A stretch of 64,000 bases of DNA from Hyaloscypha bicolor E (Eukaryota > Ascomycota > Leotiomycetes > Helotiales > Hyaloscyphaceae). Positions within the stretch are counted from its first letter, which is position 1, and each line of letters starts with the position of its first letter. Positions 63,600 to 64,000 of the stretch are shown here, one piece after another. The translations under genes and the position numbers were made by a program. Below the pieces are notes generated by a model. The model saw only the letters and a program-made list of their open reading frames with translations, was not told the DNA's origin and did no database searches. The stretch is taken from assembly GCF_002865645.1 (NCBI RefSeq), contig NW_020194512.1, positions 779,119 to 843,118 on the forward strand, read 5' to 3'.

Positions 63600-63986
63600 T
63601 TATATTAGGTAATAGCCTTTTTCCTTAAATTCTATTACTATTCCGAGTCTAGTTTTTACTAGAATCTTCTTTATCTTATTAGAAGGATTTATAACTATAA
63701 TAAAGTTTATATACTTTATAATAGTATTATAAGTACTATTATAGGAAGCTTTAAATATATAGCTATATTTCTTTAGTAGTAATATATATATTAAGGAAAT
63801 AGTAATTATAAATTTCAGAGAAATAATAATTATTTTTATAATTAATACCTTATATATAATATATTTACTCTTATAATAAATAATAATTAGGGCTATTAGA
63901 TCCTTATAAGTACTAATAATAATCTCGTTCTTCTTTAAATTAATAATAATACTATAAGAATATAAGAATTTATTACCTAAAAGCAA
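63600..63986 (-). pseudogene. gypsy protease/linker region ORF
   Basis: A 128-codon open frame begins MLLGNKFLY, reminiscent of the LGxxFL segment after the gypsy protease core, and ends FKEKGYYLI. It is Ile/Lys/Tyr-rich because of RIP. It leads into the RT region downstream on the same strand. The start is not a proven start codon, since the frame is probably the survivor of a much longer polyprotein. Confidence 0.5.
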
Positions 63987-64000
63987 GTAAGACTTAAGAT

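Larger units (their letters stand above)
57200..64000 (-). mobile_element. RIP-degraded Ty3/gypsy retrotransposon, partial
   Basis: On the minus strand, protein traces appear in gypsy order from the right edge leftwards. They are a protease-region ORF (63986-63600), a reverse transcriptase core near 62.84-62.87 kb reading ACIFINNIIIFSK, a downstream RT segment with NLISL/FLRYYISFY-like pieces, and an RNase H segment near 62.16-62.23 kb reading LLSPIEKNYYL. The element therefore runs right to left and is cut by the window edge, with gag lying outside. DNA to the left (57.2-60 kb) has no certain motif, though 57.2-57.5 kb is less RIPped and could hold the 3' LTR. The RT aspartates are mutated, so the element is dead. 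Confidence 0.7.

Overview
The window is nuclear DNA from a filamentous ascomycete (Pezizomycotina). Genes have short introns (52-93 nt) with CTRAC/CTAAT-like branch sites, and the families present (HET domain, NACHT-ankyrin STAND protein, 12-TM amino acid/choline-type permease, IFI6/ISG12-like protein) are typical of that group. Most of the window is extremely AT-rich, with almost no CA or TG dinucleotides left. That is the footprint of RIP (repeat-induced point mutation, CpA to TpA). The species cannot be named from the sequence.

Layout. 1-9.9 kb: RIP-destroyed repeats. 9.9-12.1 kb: transition zone with decayed ORFs and a 374-bp hAT-type MITE. 12.1-16.9 kb: small gene island. It has a C-terminal gene fragment, a HET-domain gene lying between ~46-bp imperfect inverted repeats (12575-12620 and 16090-16136), and a lightly RIPped unknown gene on the minus strand. 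17.0-17.3 kb: a synaptobrevin-like (R-SNARE) pseudogene with two RIP stops, divergent from that unknown gene. A much more heavily RIPped second copy of this two-gene segment lies at about 19.0-20.2 kb. 17.9-39.1 kb: AT-rich block containing a Ty1/copia element on the minus strand (about 25.46-32.41 kb) with recognisable LTRs. 39.1-57.2 kb: main gene island. In order it carries two copies of a GC-rich repeat, a 770-bp hAT MITE, a five-exon permease, a Tc1/mariner-like MITE, an ankyrin-repeat gene with decayed TPR/ankyrin debris behind it, a RIP-killed piggyBac transposon with its terminal inverted repeats, a 1456-residue Helo-like/NACHT/ankyrin/zinc-finger STAND protein, a 120-bp hAT MITE, and an IFI6/ISG12-like gene. 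57.2-64 kb: RIP-degraded Ty3/gypsy element on the minus strand.

Functionally the live genes are a nutrient permease plus an accessory set typical of fungal non-self recognition and cell death: a HET protein, an NLR-like STAND protein, a separate ankyrin protein, and an ISG12-like small membrane protein next to the STAND gene. No operon logic applies, and each gene appears to be transcribed alone. The most unusual items are the HET gene between inverted repeats with TA flanks, the duplicated SNARE plus unknown membrane-protein pair, and the STAND protein with an acidic minisatellite between its ankyrin blocks and a ZZ-like finger at the end. All exon joins were worked out by eye from reading frame and splice signals.
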